Assembly (NCBI GenBank): GCA_020633725.1
Contig: JACKDC010000001.1
Span: 434,001-498,000, forward strand
Length of the DNA: 64,000 bases
Origin: Candidatus Latescibacterota bacterium
GTDB taxonomy: Bacteria; Krumholzibacteriota; Krumholzibacteriia; JACNKJ01
Reading direction: 5' to 3'
Both the position numbers and the translations under genes were made by a program. Below, piece by piece: positions 8,716-16,941 of this stretch; position 1 is the stretch's first letter; the number at the start of each line of letters is the position of its first letter. The notes beneath the pieces are model-generated. The model had not been told where the DNA came from, did no database searches, and saw only the letters and a program-made list of their open reading frames with translations.

Positions 8716-9501
8716 ATGGAGAAGGACACGGCATACATTCAGGCCGTCTGCGCTCAACTCGGGGACTTCGGGCTATGCGCAACACCGCTACCACGTCGGC
8801 AGCACAGCAAAACCCCTGACATTTTAGTTGAGCATGATCACGAGCGAGTAGTGATCGAGGTCAAGGACAAGCAGGAAGACCCTGGGCGACTTCTTGAGGA
8901 GTCGAAGACACTAGTTCGTGGGGGGATCTACTCCTTCTCGGAGTCAGCGAATCAAATGAATCGCATCTCCAGCCGTATCAAGGAGGGAACAAGGCAGCTC
9001 AGAGCTTGGCAGCATGCAGACTTTCGAGTGCTTTGGTTTCGTGTCTCTGGCAAGTTTGCGGATCTCCGCGCGATCCAGATCGGGGCATCGCTATACGGCA
9101 TTCGTCAGTTGATCAATCGCAAGCCAGGTGGCGAGGCTCGGGACTGTTACTACTTTGCACATAGCGACTTCATCAAGTGGCGCTCCTGTCTTGATGCTGT
9201 GGTCATACACCGTGACGACACTGGCAGCGCGTACATCCTCCCTAATTCCAGCAGTGAGCAGTATGACCGTTTACTAGGGTCTTGTCTTTGCAGGGCGTTC
9301 GGATCAGCAGTTTGGCTGCCGGAGACGATGGAGCGTAGGCGGGAGATCTTCCTTGTCCCTCCCGGGGAGCGCCTAGGGCTTGGCAACGGGGAGGAGTTGA
9401 TCCGCTACCTCAATAGGCGCTATGGTGCAGATCTCATTCCCGTAGATCTGCGGTTCCACTCGGGTTGGATTCAGGCGGGCACGGACAGTTGGCGACTATA
9501 G
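8716..9501 (+). CDS. Unknown protein with PD-(D/E)XK nuclease-like motif
   Basis: A 261-residue protein I do not recognise as a named family. Near the N-terminus Asp35 in TPDILVEH is followed by Glu48-Val-Lys50 in VVIEVKDK, the D-(12)-ExK spacing and strand pattern of PD-(D/E)XK endonuclease folds, which occur in restriction enzymes and defence or repair nucleases. The rest has no obvious motif, membrane segment or signal peptide. Base composition is clearly lower in G+C than the flanking genes and codon use is mixed (many A/T-ending codons), a sign of recent transfer. Its ATG begins one base after the dnaE stop, so it may be expressed by read-through. No methyltransferase partner is adjacent. 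The nuclease assignment is inference from the motif alone. Confidence 0.6.
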   Translation: MEKDTAYIQAVCAQLGDFGLCATPLPRRQHSKTPDILVEHDHERVVIEVKDKQEDPGRLLEESKTLVRGGIYSFSESANQMNRISSRIKEGTRQLRAWQHADFRVLWFRVSGKFADLRAIQIGASLYGIRQLINRKPGGEARDCYYFAHSDFIKWRSCLDAVVIHRDDTGSAYILPNSSSEQYDRLLGSCLCRAFGSAVWLPETMERRREIFLVPPGERLGLGNGEELIRYLNRRYGADLIPVDLRFHSGWIQAGTDSWRL

Positions 9502-9544
9502 GCTCCCATGCTCCAGCACCTCGGATTCCAGGGCGAGCATCTGC

Positions 9545-10810
9545 ATGGGTCAGTCGAAGATGAGCAGTGATTCGCCACGCCAGGGTATCGTGGTGGTCGG
9601 CGCGGGCGCGGCCGGCCTCATGGCCGCCATCGCGGCGGCTGCCGCCGCGCCCTCCGCTACCCCTGTGATCGTCGTGGAAAAGAACCGCCGTCCCGGCGTG
9701 AAGATCCTCGTCAGCGGCGGCGGCCGCTGCAACCTCACCACCACGGTGACGGGCCCCGCGCTCGAGGCCGCCTTCGGCAAGGCCGCCGCGCGCTGGCTGC
9801 GGCACGCCCTGCGCGCCTTTCCCCCGAGCGCGCTGCGCGCCTTCATCGAAAGCACGGGCGTCGCGCTGCACGAGGAAGCGCTGGAGAAGGTCTTTCCCGT
9901 GAGCGGGCGCGCGGGCGACGTCCTCGAGGCCCTGCTCCGCCGCGCGCGCGAGGCCGGCGTCGCGATCGAGACCGAGCGGCCCGTCACCGCGATCCGCCGC
10001 GAGGCGGACGGCTTCCAGCTCGACACGCCCGCCGGCCCGCTCGCGGCGCGGCGCGTGATCCTCGCCGCGGGCGGCCGCAGCTATCCGCAGATGGGCACCA
10101 CGGGCGACGGCTACGCGCTCGCCGCCTCGCTCGGCCATTCCGTCACGCCCACGGTGCCCGCGCTCGCGCCGCTGGCGGTGGACCTCGACTGGGTCCACGC
10201 GCTGAGTGGTCTGACATTGCCGGACGCTGTGATCGCGGTGGAGGACGTCGACGGCCGCCACCTCGCGACGCGGCGCCGCCCGCTGCTCTTCACCCATCGC
10301 GGACTCTCTGGCCCGGGGCCGATGGACGTCTCCGGCTGGGTCGCCGCCGCCGGCGCCGGCTGCGCGCTGGTCCTCGACCTCGCGCCCGACCTGCCCCGCG
10401 AGCGCGTGGACGCCGCGCTGCGGGCCGGCGGCGCGCGTCCGACCCACGCGCTCCTGCCCGAGGCGCTGCCCGAGCGACTGCGTCGCGCGCTGGCGGCGCA
10501 GGCCGGCGCGGACGTCCCCGCCGCCTCCCTGGACCGCGCGGCGCGCCTGCGCCTCGTGGACGCCGTGAAGTCCCTGCGCCTGCCCGTGGCGGGCACGCTG
10601 GGCTTCGCCAAGGCGGAGGTGACGCGCGGGGGGATTCCCCTGGACGAGGTGGATCCGCGCACGATGGCCTCGCGCCTCGTGCCGGGGCTGTTCATCTGCG
10701 GGGAGCTGCTGGACGTCGACGGCCCCATCGGCGGCTACAACTTCCAGGCAGCGTTCGCCACGGGGCGACTGGCGGGACTTCAGGCCTCGCTGCCCGGGGA
10801 GACGGGCTGA
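9545..10810 (+). CDS. BaiN/HI0933-family FAD-dependent oxidoreductase
   Basis: Flavoprotein of the YhiN/HI0933/BaiN family, about 420 residues as usual. It opens with a Rossmann FAD-binding motif GAGAAGLMAA followed by the family's PGVKILVSGGGRCNLT signature. The GGRSYPQMGTTGDGY segment marks the middle, and a C-terminal ICGELLDVDGPIGGYN segment completes the FAD site. Members are proposed to reduce unsaturated substrates (BaiN acts on bile-acid intermediates), but the natural substrate here is unknown. A second ATG at 9560 is also possible. The 3' end overlaps the convergent patatin gene by 31 bases, so the two antisense transcripts would interfere. Confidence 0.9.
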   Translation: MGQSKMSSDSPRQGIVVVGAGAAGLMAAIAAAAAAPSATPVIVVEKNRRPGVKILVSGGGRCNLTTTVTGPALEAAFGKAAARWLRHALRAFPPSALRAFIESTGVALHEEALEKVFPVSGRAGDVLEALLRRAREAGVAIETERPVTAIRREADGFQLDTPAGPLAARRVILAAGGRSYPQMGTTGDGYALAASLGHSVTPTVPALAPLAVDLDWVHALSGLTLPDAVIAVEDVDGRHLATRRRPLLFTHRGLSGPGPMDVSGWVAAAGAGCALVLDLAPDLPRERVDAALRAGGARPTHALLPEALPERLRRALAAQAGADVPAASLDRAARLRLVDAVKSLRLPVAGTLGFAKAEVTRGGIPLDEVDPRTMASRLVPGLFICGELLDVDGPIGGYNFQAAFATGRLAGLQASLPGETG

Positions 10811-11706
10811 CCGCCCAGCGCGGCCTCGATCACCGGCCACTTCTCGAGGGCGGCGTCGTAGCCGAGCTGGACCATCTCGCGCACCTTCTGGAAATCGCCG
10901 CCGAGCTCGAGGCTGATGCTCGGGGACACGCTGAGCGGGTTCTGCTCCATGATGCGGCGGGCGAAGTCGTCCTGCTGGAGCAGGCCCATCGCGCGCCAGA
11001 GCACGTAGATGATGCTCGGCGCCAGCCCGACCTGCAGCAGGTGCTCCTTCTCCAGGTTGCTGCGCTCCTTCTCGACCTCGGCCTCGTCGGGCAGCGTGCG
11101 CAGGCCGCGCACGGGGATCACCGGCGCGAAGCCCTCGCGCTCGAGGAAGGCCGACGGCACGGGGCAGGTGGTGGCGCCGTCCACGAGATAGGTGTCGCCC
11201 CACTTGTGGGGGACGAAGATGCCCGGCATGGCGATGCTGCCGCGAATCGCATCCAGCGCGGACCCGGTGCGGATCACCACGTCGGTGCCGCGCAGGAGAT
11301 CGGTGGCGTTCACGAGGAAGGGGACGGGCGCGTCCTCGAGGCGGAAGTCGCCGCCCAGCAGCTCGGCGATGTGGTTCATCACGCTCTTGCCCGTGAGGAG
11401 TCCCGGCTGGAAGAAGCGGAAGTCCCGCACGATGAGATAGCGCGGGTGCAGCTGGGCGAAGAACTCCGCCAGCAGCGCCTCCACCTTCTCGGCGCTGCCG
11501 TAACGCAGGTAGCAGGCGCCCACGATGGCGCCCAGGCTGGTGCCGGCCAGGGCCTTCACGGCGACGCCCTTCTCTTCCAGCAGCCTGAGCAGCCCGATCG
11601 CCACCACGCCGAAGGGCAGGCCGCCGCCCATGGCCACGGCCACGCCCCGCTGACCGGGAGCGGGGGCCTGGATGCCACGGGGGCTCGAGTTCGCACCTTC
11701 GCTCAT
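10780..11706 (-). CDS. Patatin-like phospholipase
   Basis: Cytoplasmic-type patatin-family lipid acyl hydrolase of 308 residues (RssA-like size). The oxyanion-hole stretch GGGLPFG lies near residues 27-33, the nucleophile elbow GTSLG at 55-59 makes Ser57 the likely nucleophile, and the catalytic Asp is Asp176 in the DGA motif of TYLVDGATT. No signal peptide or barrel domain is present, so it is not a PlpD-type autotransporter. It probably cleaves phospholipid or lysophospholipid acyl chains. A predicted promoter lies so close that transcription would begin at or next to the ATG, and no ribosome binding site precedes it, suggesting a leaderless mRNA. Confidence 0.9.
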   Translation of the reverse strand: MSEGANSSPRGIQAPAPGQRGVAVAMGGGLPFGVVAIGLLRLLEEKGVAVKALAGTSLGAIVGACYLRYGSAEKVEALLAEFFAQLHPRYLIVRDFRFFQPGLLTGKSVMNHIAELLGGDFRLEDAPVPFLVNATDLLRGTDVVIRTGSALDAIRGSIAMPGIFVPHKWGDTYLVDGATTCPVPSAFLEREGFAPVIPVRGLRTLPDEAEVEKERSNLEKEHLLQVGLAPSIIYVLWRAMGLLQQDDFARRIMEQNPLSVSPSISLELGGDFQKVREMVQLGYDAALEKWPVIEAALGGQPVSPGSEA

Positions 11707-11712
11707 GGCCCG

Positions 11713-11740
11713 ATTCTATCCAAGCGGCCGGGGAACTCAA
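11713..11740 (-). promoter_or_regulatory. Predicted promoter of patatin gene, leaderless
   Basis: On the minus strand TTGAGT (11740-11735), a 16-base spacer and TAGAAT (11718-11713). The ATG occupies 11706-11704, so a start 6-8 bases after the -10 box would fall on the first codon. The bases between contain no Shine-Dalgarno sequence. Confidence 0.55.
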
Positions 11741-11837
11741 GCGCTGGCTTTCCTGTGCCGGGCGGCACGTCCCCTGCGAGCGACCCCGTGGCGCGTCGCC
11801 GCAAGCGCCGCGATGGCAAGGTCTTGCCCGTCGTGGC

Positions 11838-11854
11838 TGTCAACGCGGTTGACA
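11838..11854. promoter_or_regulatory. Perfect 7-bp inverted repeat, candidate operator
   Basis: TGTCAACGCGGTTGACA: two perfect 7-base arms separated by GCG, sited 23 bases upstream of the predicted -35 box of the topoisomerase VI operon. Its symmetry and position suit a dimeric regulator. No regulator gene is adjacent and I cannot name the protein. The arm also contains TTGACA, so it could alternatively serve as a -35 element. Confidence 0.45.
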
Positions 11855-11876
11855 CCCGGCGTCGCCGAGCTTTCCT

Positions 11877-11905
11877 TTGACGGCTTTCCCGGCCCCCGCT
11901 AGACT
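11877..11905 (+). promoter_or_regulatory. Predicted sigma-70-type promoter of topoisomerase VI operon
   Basis: TTGACG (11877-11882), a 17-base spacer and TAGACT (11900-11905). The expected start near 11912 leaves a leader of about 30 bases containing AGGAG just before the ATG at 11945. Confidence 0.6.
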
Positions 11906-11944
11906 CCCGCGTCCCCGGCACCTCCCGCAGCCATCAGGAGCAGC

Positions 11945-13639
11945 ATGGCCCGCCGCAAGTCGAAGAACGACGGCCCGGATCTCTTTTCGAGCAGCGCCGA
12001 GGCGACCACGTCGGTGGCCGAGCCGCCGCCCGCGGCGCCGGCCACGGCCAAGACGGCGCCCCGCCGGCGCAGCCCGGCGCCCCGCAAGGGCAGCACGGCC
12101 GAGCAGCAGGCGGCGAAGCAGCGCGAGATCTCCATCAGCGAGTTCTTCACCAAGAACCGCCACCTGCTCGGCTTCGACAATCCCAGCAAGGCCCTGCTCA
12201 CGACGATCAAGGAAGCCGTGGACAACAGCCTCGACGCCTGCGAGGACGGCGGCATCCTGCCCACGATCCGCGTGGAGGTGCAGCAGGTGGCCGAGACGCG
12301 CTACCGCGTGGTGGTCCAGGACAACGGTCCGGGCATCGTGCGCGCGCAGATCCCCAAGATCTTCGGCAAGCTGCTCTACGGCTCCAAGTTCCACACGCTG
12401 AAGCAGAGCCGCGGGCAGCAGGGCATCGGCATCAGCGCCGCGGGCATGTACGGGCAGCTGACCACGGGCAAGCCGGTGCGCATCGTCAGCCGGACCGGCG
12501 CCCGCGCCGCGGCCCACCAGTTCGAGGTCAAGATCAACACGCAGAAGAACGAGCCGATCATCACGCTCGACGAGACCGTCGACTGGGATGCCGAGCACGG
12601 CACGCGCGTGGAGATCGAGCTCGAGGCCACCCACAAGCGCGGCCGCCGCAGCGTGGACGACTACCTCACCCTCACCGCCGTCGCCAATCCGCATCTCGAG
12701 CTGAGCTACCGCGATCCCAGCGGCGAGGAGACGCGCTACCCCCGCGTGAGCGACGCGCTGCCCCACGAGGCGCAGGCCATCCAGCCGCATCCCTACGGCG
12801 TGGAACTGGGCGCGCTGATGGCCATGCTCGACGCCAGCAAGAGCCGCAACCTGAAGAGCTTCCTGCAGGACGAGTTCAGCCGCGTGGGGCCGAAGGTGGC
12901 CGACGAGATCATCGACGCGGCCATGCTGCGTCCGCAGGCCAAGCCGGGGAGCCTGGGCCGCGACAAGGCCGAGCAGCTGCTCAAGGGCATCGCCGCGACC
13001 AAGATCATGGCGCCGCCCACGAACTGCCTGTCGCCCATCGGCGCGGAGGAGCTGGAGGCCGGGCTGCGCAAGGTGGTGGAGGCGGAGTTCTTCACGGCCG
13101 TGAGCCGCAAGCCGTCGGTCTACCGCGGCAATCCCTTCCTGGTGGAAGCCGCGATCGCCTGGAACGTGGAGGGGCAGGCCGGCGACGACCTGGCCGTCCT
13201 GCACCGCTTCGCGAACCGCGTGCCCCTGCAGTATCAGCAGGGCGCCTGCGCCATCACCAAGAGCGTGGTGGGGGCGGGCTGGAAGAACTACGGCCTCTCG
13301 CAGTCCAAGGGCGCGCTGCCGGCGGGCTCGCTGGTGATCGCCGTGCACATCGCGAGCGCGTGGGTGCCCTTCACCAGCGAGAGCAAGGAGGCGGTGGCGG
13401 GCTACCCGGAGATTCTCAAGGAGATCAAGCTCGCGCTGCAGGACTGCGGCCGGCGCCTGGGCCAGCACATCCGCCGCGGCAAGCGCATGGCCGAGGCGCG
13501 CAAGAAGTCGGACTACATCAAGAGCTACATTCCGCACATCGGCGAGGCGCTGCGCGAGATCCTGGGCCTCAGCGAGTCGCGGGAGAAGTCCATCGTCGAG
13601 ACGCTCAGCGAGACGCTCGAGCGCAGCCGGAAGCTGTAG
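11945..13639 (+). CDS. top6B: DNA topoisomerase VI subunit B
   Basis: ATPase subunit of the type IIB topoisomerase, 564 residues. A Lys/Arg/Ala-rich extension of about 60 residues precedes the GHKL ATPase fold. Its Bergerat motifs are visible: N box EAVDNSLDA at 90-98, DNGPGI at 126-131 and the ATP lid GQQGIGISAA at 157-166. A transducer domain follows, with the conserved QSKGALPAGS switch-lysine region. With subunit A it should relax and decatenate DNA by ATP-dependent double-strand passage. Topoisomerase VI is standard in archaea and plants but rare in bacteria, so its presence is notable. The operon promoter and an inverted repeat lie upstream, and the A subunit follows after two bases. 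Confidence 0.95.
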   Translation: MARRKSKNDGPDLFSSSAEATTSVAEPPPAAPATAKTAPRRRSPAPRKGSTAEQQAAKQREISISEFFTKNRHLLGFDNPSKALLTTIKEAVDNSLDACEDGGILPTIRVEVQQVAETRYRVVVQDNGPGIVRAQIPKIFGKLLYGSKFHTLKQSRGQQGIGISAAGMYGQLTTGKPVRIVSRTGARAAAHQFEVKINTQKNEPIITLDETVDWDAEHGTRVEIELEATHKRGRRSVDDYLTLTAVANPHLELSYRDPSGEETRYPRVSDALPHEAQAIQPHPYGVELGALMAMLDASKSRNLKSFLQDEFSRVGPKVADEIIDAAMLRPQAKPGSLGRDKAEQLLKGIAATKIMAPPTNCLSPIGAEELEAGLRKVVEAEFFTAVSRKPSVYRGNPFLVEAAIAWNVEGQAGDDLAVLHRFANRVPLQYQQGACAITKSVVGAGWKNYGLSQSKGALPAGSLVIAVHIASAWVPFTSESKEAVAGYPEILKEIKLALQDCGRRLGQHIRRGKRMAEARKKSDYIKSYIPHIGEALREILGLSESREKSIVETLSETLERSRKL

Positions 13640-13641
13640 GC

Positions 13642-14736
13642 ATGGCCCAGAGCACGAGTCCCGTCGTCAAGAAGATCCGCGAGCAGGCCAAGGCCGTGGA
13701 GAAGAGCGCGCTGGCCGGCGGCAAGCCCACGCTCAAGTTCCCCGTCCGCAGCCTGAGCAACGTGCGCTACGACGCCAGCCGCGGGCACTTCACCATGAAG
13801 GCCGGCCGCAAGGAGCGCGCGCTGACGGTGGGCACGGTGAAGGGCTTCGCCCAGACGCTCAAGATGATGGCGCTGTCCAAGCAGCTGGTGGAGACGGGCG
13901 ACATCGCCACCAAGCGAGAGGCCTACTACGTCTCCAAGAACTGGGGCGAGGCGCGCTTCCACGAGCAGCCCGAGAGCGACACGGTGATGGACGACGTGGA
14001 GGCCCTCTTCGGCGTCAACCGCGAGCAGCTCGGCTTCATCCCCGAGGAGAAGGGCGGCGACGTGGCCGGCGACCTCGTGGTGATCGACCGCGATCCCGCC
14101 ACGGGCAAGAAGCTGCGCATCGACTGCACCAAGTTCGGCAGCGGGGCCTACTCGATCCCCAACAGCGTCGAGCACCTGGCCTTCGAGACGAAGGCGAAGT
14201 TCATCCTCGCCATCGAGACGGCGGGCATGTTCCAGCGCCTGGTCAAGCACGGCTACTGGAAGACGGCCGGCGCGATCCTGGTGAGCATGGGCGGCGTGCC
14301 CACGCGCGCCTGCCGGCGCTTCATCCGCCGCCTCGCCGACGAGAAGGGCCTCGCGGTCTACGTCTTCGTGGACGGCGACCCCTACGGCATCAGCAACATC
14401 TACCGCACGCTCAAGGTGGGCAGCGGAAACGCCGCGCATCTCAACGAGTACTTCTGCGTACCGCAGGCGCACTTCCTGGGGATCACGCCCCAGGACATCG
14501 TGGACTACGAACTGCCCACGCATCCGCTCAAGGACGTGGACGTGAAGCGGGCCAAGGACGCGCTCAAGAACGATCCCTTCGTGCAGCACTACAAGGCCTG
14601 GCAGAAGGCCCTGAACCAGCTGATCAAGATGGGGGTGCGCGCGGAGCAGCAGGCGCTGGCCAAGCACGGGCTGAACTACGTGATCGACGAGTACCTGCCC
14701 CGCAAGCTGGCGCATCCCGAGCGCTTCCTGCCCTAG
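13642..14736 (+). CDS. top6A: DNA topoisomerase VI subunit A (Spo11-like)
   Basis: DNA-cleaving subunit of topoisomerase VI, 364 residues. The winged-helix (CAP-like) domain carries the KREAYYVSK motif; by family alignment the second Tyr of the pair (Tyr96) should be the nucleophile that forms the 5'-phosphotyrosyl bond. The Toprim domain supplies metal-binding Glu192 (LAIETAGM) and the Asp244/Asp246 pair (VDGDPYGI). Both active-site sets are intact, so the enzyme should be functional. The start was set at the ATG two bases after the B stop, giving a normal family length; a longer upstream frame is a shadow inside top6B. It is the closest homologue type to eukaryotic Spo11. Confidence 0.95.
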   Translation: MAQSTSPVVKKIREQAKAVEKSALAGGKPTLKFPVRSLSNVRYDASRGHFTMKAGRKERALTVGTVKGFAQTLKMMALSKQLVETGDIATKREAYYVSKNWGEARFHEQPESDTVMDDVEALFGVNREQLGFIPEEKGGDVAGDLVVIDRDPATGKKLRIDCTKFGSGAYSIPNSVEHLAFETKAKFILAIETAGMFQRLVKHGYWKTAGAILVSMGGVPTRACRRFIRRLADEKGLAVYVFVDGDPYGISNIYRTLKVGSGNAAHLNEYFCVPQAHFLGITPQDIVDYELPTHPLKDVDVKRAKDALKNDPFVQHYKAWQKALNQLIKMGVRAEQQALAKHGLNYVIDEYLPRKLAHPERFLP

Positions 14737-14752
14737 GCGAAAGGGGAGAGGC

Positions 14753-15601
14753 ATGGCACTGCGCGCGCGCGCGCTCCTCGCGTCCGTGGCCCTGCTGGCC
14801 GCGTTCGCGGGTGGAGCGCAGGCCCAAGGCAGCGACGACGACGGCTACGGCGACTACGCGGCCGGCGGCTACGACGTCGGCTTCGGCGAGCTGCTTCACT
14901 CGAGCCAGGTGGTGGACAGCCCCACGGCCACGGTGCTGGCCCACGGCCACTACCGCATCCGCGGCCGGCTGATGGACGGCGGCTCCCTGGTCGCGGCGAC
15001 CAGCGTGGGCATCAAGGACCGCTTCGAGGTGGGCGTCTCCTGGGGCATGCAGGGCCTGCTCGGCCGCGGCGAGGTGGAGTTCAACGACCGCACGGCGCTC
15101 TCCCTGCGGCTGCTGCTGATTCCGGAGATGCAGTTCCCGTCACTCCTGATCGGCTTCGACAGCCAGGGCTACGGCGCCTGGGATCCCGACCTCGAGCGCT
15201 ACGAGCGCAAGAGCAAGGGCTTCTACGCCTGCCTGACCCGCAACTGGTACGGGCCCATGGGCACCGACGTGGCCACCACGGCGGGGATCAACTACAGCAC
15301 CGAGGACAAGGACGAGTCCTCGGTGGACTTCTTCTTCGGTTTCGAGCAGGATTTCGACCGGCAGTTCGCCCTGCTGCTGGACTACAGCGCGGGCCTGGAC
15401 GACCGCGAGCAGGAGTCGCCCACCCGGCGCTACGGCAGCGGCAAGGGCTGGCTGGATCTCGGCCTGCGCTGGAACGTGGTGGGCCCGGTGCAGTTCAAGT
15501 TCTTCTTCCGGGACCTGCTGTCCAACTACCGCCGCCCGTCGGACGGCGGCCGCGACTCGGTGGACCGGCAGTTCGAGATCAGCTACGAAGGCAGCTTCTG
15601 A
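14753..15601 (+). CDS. Exported outer-membrane-type protein of unknown function
   Basis: A 282-residue protein with a clear Sec signal peptide (AFAGGAQAQG cleavage region, about residues 1-25) and a mature part of alternating polar and apolar strands rich in Gly, Tyr and Asp. It ends in Phe (ISYEGSF), as many outer-membrane barrels do. Strands such as RFEVGVSWGMQGLLG and LDLGLRWNVVGPVQFKFF alternate in the same way. It faintly recalls the YjbH-like group of exopolysaccharide-associated barrels, but I would not assign it. A strong GGGGAGAGG ribosome site precedes the ATG and only 16 bases separate it from top6A, so it is probably cotranscribed with topoisomerase VI and accA. Confidence 0.7.
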   Translation: MALRARALLASVALLAAFAGGAQAQGSDDDGYGDYAAGGYDVGFGELLHSSQVVDSPTATVLAHGHYRIRGRLMDGGSLVAATSVGIKDRFEVGVSWGMQGLLGRGEVEFNDRTALSLRLLLIPEMQFPSLLIGFDSQGYGAWDPDLERYERKSKGFYACLTRNWYGPMGTDVATTAGINYSTEDKDESSVDFFFGFEQDFDRQFALLLDYSAGLDDREQESPTRRYGSGKGWLDLGLRWNVVGPVQFKFFFRDLLSNYRRPSDGGRDSVDRQFEISYEGSF

Positions 15602-15615
15602 CGCAAGGAGGAGCC

Positions 15616-16584
15616 ATGCGCGGTCCCACGCTCGAGTTCGAAAAGCCGCTGGCGGAGCTGGAGTCCCAGATCGAGGACATGCGCGCCTTCGCCGGCGGCC
15701 AGGGCGTGGAGATGGACGAGGAGCTCGAGCGCCTCGAGGCCAAGGCCGCCAAGCTGCGCGAGCAGATCTACGGCAACCTGTCCCGCTGGCAGCAGGTGCA
15801 GCTGGCCCGGCACCCGGCGCGGCCCTACACGCTGGACTACGTCGGCCGGATCTTCACGGACTTCGTGGAGCTGCACGGCGACCGGCTCTACGGCGACGAC
15901 CCCGCCATCGTCGGCGGCATGGCCGAGCTGCAGGGCCAGCCGGTGATGGTGATCGGCCACCAGAAGGGCCGCGAGACCAAGGAGAACATCCACCGCAACT
16001 TCGGCATGCCGAACCCCGAGGGCTACCGCAAGGCGCTGCGCCTCATGGAGATGGCTGCGCGCTACGGCCGGCCGGTGATCACCTTCGTGGACACCCCCGG
16101 GGCCTACCCCGGCATCGGGGCCGAGGAGCGGGGCCAGGCGGAGGCCATCGCCAGGAACCTGCGCGAGATGGCCCTGCTCGCCACGCCCGTGATCACCGTG
16201 ATCACCGGCGAGGGGGGCAGCGGCGGCGCCCTGGCCCTGGCCGTGGGGGACCGGGTGCTGATGCTCGAGCACTCGATCTACGCCGTGATCAGCCCGGAGG
16301 GCTGCGCGTCCATCCTGTGGAAGGACTCGACCAAGCGCCAGGACGCCGCCGAGGCCCTGCGCCTGACCAGCCGCGATCTGGCCGAACTGGAGGTGGTGGA
16401 CCGGATTGTGGAGGAGCCGCTGGGGGGCGCGCACCGGGATCCCGACGCCATGGCCAAGATCCTGGGCCGGGTCCTGGTGGAGGAGCTGGCGGAGTTGCAG
16501 AGCCGGCGGCCGGAAGACCTCGTGGAGGCCCGGGTGGCCAAGTTCGCCCGGATGGGCGTCTATCGGGAGCAAGGGCCGGCTTGA
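15616..16584 (+). CDS. accA: Acetyl-CoA carboxylase carboxyltransferase subunit alpha
   Basis: Alpha subunit of the carboxyltransferase that moves CO2 from biotin-BCCP to acetyl-CoA, the first committed step of fatty-acid synthesis. At 322 residues it has the normal length. The N-terminal FEKPLAELE helix is typical of AccA, and the crotonase-like core shows MPNPEGYRKALR, FVDTPGAYPGIGAEERGQ and the glycine-rich GEGGSGGALAL oxyanion region followed by SPEGCASILWKD. The partner accD is not in the window. It follows the unknown exported gene by 14 bases with an AAGGAGG ribosome site. Confidence 0.97.
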   Translation: MRGPTLEFEKPLAELESQIEDMRAFAGGQGVEMDEELERLEAKAAKLREQIYGNLSRWQQVQLARHPARPYTLDYVGRIFTDFVELHGDRLYGDDPAIVGGMAELQGQPVMVIGHQKGRETKENIHRNFGMPNPEGYRKALRLMEMAARYGRPVITFVDTPGAYPGIGAEERGQAEAIARNLREMALLATPVITVITGEGGSGGALALAVGDRVLMLEHSIYAVISPEGCASILWKDSTKRQDAAEALRLTSRDLAELEVVDRIVEEPLGGAHRDPDAMAKILGRVLVEELAELQSRRPEDLVEARVAKFARMGVYREQGPA

Positions 16585-16658
16585 TCTCTGGCCCCTGACC
16601 GCTTATCCTTTGCAGACCAGTCACTGCGCTCCCGCGTCCGGGAGTTCCGATTTCGGGC

Positions 16659-16687
16659 TTGCCCGACTCCCCTGTCTCCTCTAAGAA
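16659..16687 (+). promoter_or_regulatory. Weak predicted promoter before Trm112/porU-like genes
   Basis: TTGCCC (16659-16664), a 17-base spacer and TAAGAA (16682-16687) in the 183-base gap after accA. The match is partial; reported because no better candidate is visible ahead of the long surface-protein cluster. Confidence 0.3.
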
Positions 16688-16767
16688 TCGCCGTGGATCC
16701 CTGCTCGGCGAGAGGCCTAGGTCCGCCTGTCCGGGTCCCGCCGCAGTGGTCCCGGCCGAGGAGCGAG

Positions 16768-16941
16768 ATGGAATTCGACCGGGAACTGCTGGACATCCTC
16801 GTCTGTCCACGCTGCCGTCAGCGTCTCCGCCTGGAGTCGGGGGGAGACCGTCTGGCCTGTGACGGCTGCCGCGTGGACTATCCCATCGTGGACGGCATCG
16901 CCGACCTCTTGCCCGAGAGCGCCAGGAGCATGGATGCGTAG
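16768..16941 (+). CDS. Trm112-family small zinc-ribbon protein
   Basis: A 57-residue YcaR/Trm112-type protein. LLDILVCPRC near the N-terminus and LACDGCRVDYPI further on give two Cys-x2-Cys pairs for one zinc, and the VDGIADLLPE ending is characteristic. In eukaryotes and archaea Trm112 activates methyltransferases; in bacteria the role is unclear, though the gene is often next to lipid A or cell-envelope genes. The ATG at 16768 gives the usual family length; a longer frame starting upstream adds residues without similarity. Its last 8 bases overlap the start of the PorU-like gene. Confidence 0.85.
   Translation: MEFDRELLDILVCPRCRQRLRLESGGDRLACDGCRVDYPIVDGIADLLPESARSMDA

Noticed and set aside
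5085..8738. Minus-strand 1,217-codon open frame opposite dnaE
   Set aside because: Same effect: a shadow frame of a high-G+C gene with no family motif.
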